Assembly (NCBI GenBank): GCA_965200825.1 | Contig: OZ241385.1 | Coordinates: 806,001 to 870,000, forward strand | Direction of reading: 5' to 3' | DNA from: Bin80 sp026709335 | GTDB taxonomy: Bacteria; Bacteroidota; Rhodothermia; Rhodothermales; Bin80 | DNA: 64,000 nucleotides | Shown here: positions 63,092 to 64,000 of the stretch, piece after piece | Layout of the letters: every line of letters begins with the position of its first letter | How positions within the stretch are numbered: the first letter of the stretch is position 1 | Translations under genes and position numbers: made by a program | Notes under the pieces: model-generated | Told to the model about the DNA's origin: nothing | Databases searched by the model: none | What the model saw: the letters and a program-made list of their open reading frames with translations, nothing else

Positions 63092-64000
63092 AAAATCAGT
63101 CAGGACATAAGCAGTGGTATGCTAAAAAAGTAAAACGCGAGGGATTGACGTACGATGACGTACTCCTCGTCCCGGGAAAATCAAGTGTAATGCCTCGGGA
63201 TGTTCAGATTCATACTTGGGTGACCCGCAAAATAAAACTTAATATTCCATTGTTGTCAGCAGCAATGGATACGGTCACGGAAGCAGGATTGGCAATCGCA
63301 ATGGCAAGGGAAGGGGGAATTGGGGTTCTGCATAAGAATATGTCTGTTGAAGATCAGGCTGCTCAGGTGCGGAGAGTCAAGCGATCCGAAAGTGGAATGA
63401 TTCTAGATCCAATCACGCTCGAGATTGAGAGTACGGTGGGGGACGCGCGTGCACTAATGTCCAGATATTCAATCGGGGGAATTCCCGTGGTAGATAAGGC
63501 GCAACATCTGGCAGGAATCATCACGAATCGAGATTTAAGGTTTCAGGAAGATAATATGCAACCGGTCCAAAGTGTCATGACCCCATCACCGCTTCGTACC
63601 GCGCCTGTTGGAACGACACTTGAGCAAGCTGAGGCAATTCTTCAGCAGTATAAAATCGAAAAACTCCCCGTTGTTGATTCTGAGGGTCATCTGAAGGGGT
63701 TAATCACTTTCAAGGATATTGAAAAGAAGCGAAGACATCCTTTTGCATGTAAAGACAGCCATGGTCGTCTGCGTGTTGGGGCGGCAGTAGGAGTATTTGG
63801 GGATATGTTTGAGCGTGTAGCTGCACTCATTGCCGAAGAAGTTGATTTTGTTGTGATTGATACAGCGCATGGGCATTCGGACGGAGTTCTGAAGGCTGTG
63901 GAAAAATTAAAGGGGAAGTATGAGGGTATCCAGGTTCTCGCTGGAAATGTGGCTACCGGGAAAGGGACTGAAGATCTGATTGCCGCAGGTGCAGATGGAA
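63088..64000 (+). CDS. guaB: IMP dehydrogenase, N-terminal part
   Basis: 304 residues are visible and the gene runs off the right edge. The N terminus (GLTYDDVLLVPG) and AAMDTVTEAGLAIAMAREGG are diagnostic. Two CBS domains follow (IGGIPVVDKAQHLAGIITNRD and KIEKLPVVDSEGHLKGLIT regions), then the barrel resumes with VGAAVGVFGD. The active-site Cys loop would begin just beyond the edge. It oxidises IMP to XMP, the committed step to GTP. ATGA overlap with rluB implies coupling. Confidence 0.95.
   Translation, partial: MKNQSGHKQWYAKKVKREGLTYDDVLLVPGKSSVMPRDVQIHTWVTRKIKLNIPLLSAAMDTVTEAGLAIAMAREGGIGVLHKNMSVEDQAAQVRRVKRSESGMILDPITLEIESTVGDARALMSRYSIGGIPVVDKAQHLAGIITNRDLRFQEDNMQPVQSVMTPSPLRTAPVGTTLEQAEAILQQYKIEKLPVVDSEGHLKGLITFKDIEKKRRHPFACKDSHGRLRVGAAVGVFGDMFERVAALIAEEVDFVVIDTAHGHSDGVLKAVEKLKGKYEGIQVLAGNVATGKGTEDLIAAGADG

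Overview
The window is a bacterial chromosome segment, most likely from the Bacteroidota/Rhodothermota side of the tree. This placement is inferred from gene content and architecture, not from a database search. The clues are a HolB-RicT pair, a glutaminyl-tRNA synthetase fused to a YqeY domain, a split methylmalonyl-CoA mutase with MeaB, a PpiC/SurA-type foldase operon ending in a MoxR ATPase, an EF-G paralogue, Shine-Dalgarno-poor starts and secreted 6-bladed beta-propeller lipoproteins. Most of the window is housekeeping DNA, interrupted by a few accessory or decaying patches.

Layout. 1-7 kb: the end of an EF-G-like gene, a decayed remnant, and a very large secreted leucine-rich-repeat protein with a C-terminal metzincin-like protease, broken by one frameshift. 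7-12 kb: ricT and holB, a CAT-anticodon tRNA, a divergent GroES, a MITE-like palindrome and a sodium:solute symporter. 12-18 kb: an ISL3-type transposase, a type IIA topoisomerase A-B pair (topoisomerase IV-like) and an EamA permease. 18.7-24 kb: the minus-strand operon of three parvulin-type foldases plus MoxR. 24-29 kb: gltX, an ACT-domain gene and glnS-yqeY; gltX has no ATG/GTG/TTG in its normal start region. 29-35 kb: a truncated DUF1016 gene, then trmH-mutA-mutB-meaB on the minus strand and cmk divergent from it. 35-45 kb: rpsA with very long acidic tails, an ALDH7-type dehydrogenase and an aminotransferase, a small membrane protein, prfB with its programmed +1 frameshift, and nadB. 45-56 kb: the classical translation/RNA cluster rimP-nusA-infB-rbfA-truB-ribF-rpsO-pnp followed by an M16 peptidase. 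56-64 kb: a sugar-nucleotide epimerase, scpA-scpB, an inserted propeller/thioredoxin-like/propeller cassette, a second copy of the scpB 3' end, rluB and the start of guaB.

The most informative anomalies are: (i) the propeller/thioredoxin-like/propeller cassette sitting between scpB and a diverged duplicate of the scpB tail that still abuts rluB; (ii) gltX, whose canonical start codon appears to have been replaced by the end of a MITE-like repeat also found at 10.0 kb; (iii) the roughly 1,785-residue LRR-metalloprotease with recent 72-bp unit duplications and a single-base frameshift; (iv) coding palindromes in the DUF1016 remnant; and (v) the 120-bp acidic repeats in ribosomal protein S1. Two genes (LRR protease and thioredoxin-like) carry single-base frameshifts, which could be real decay or assembly errors. 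I found no CRISPR array, prophage or obvious new defence operon.
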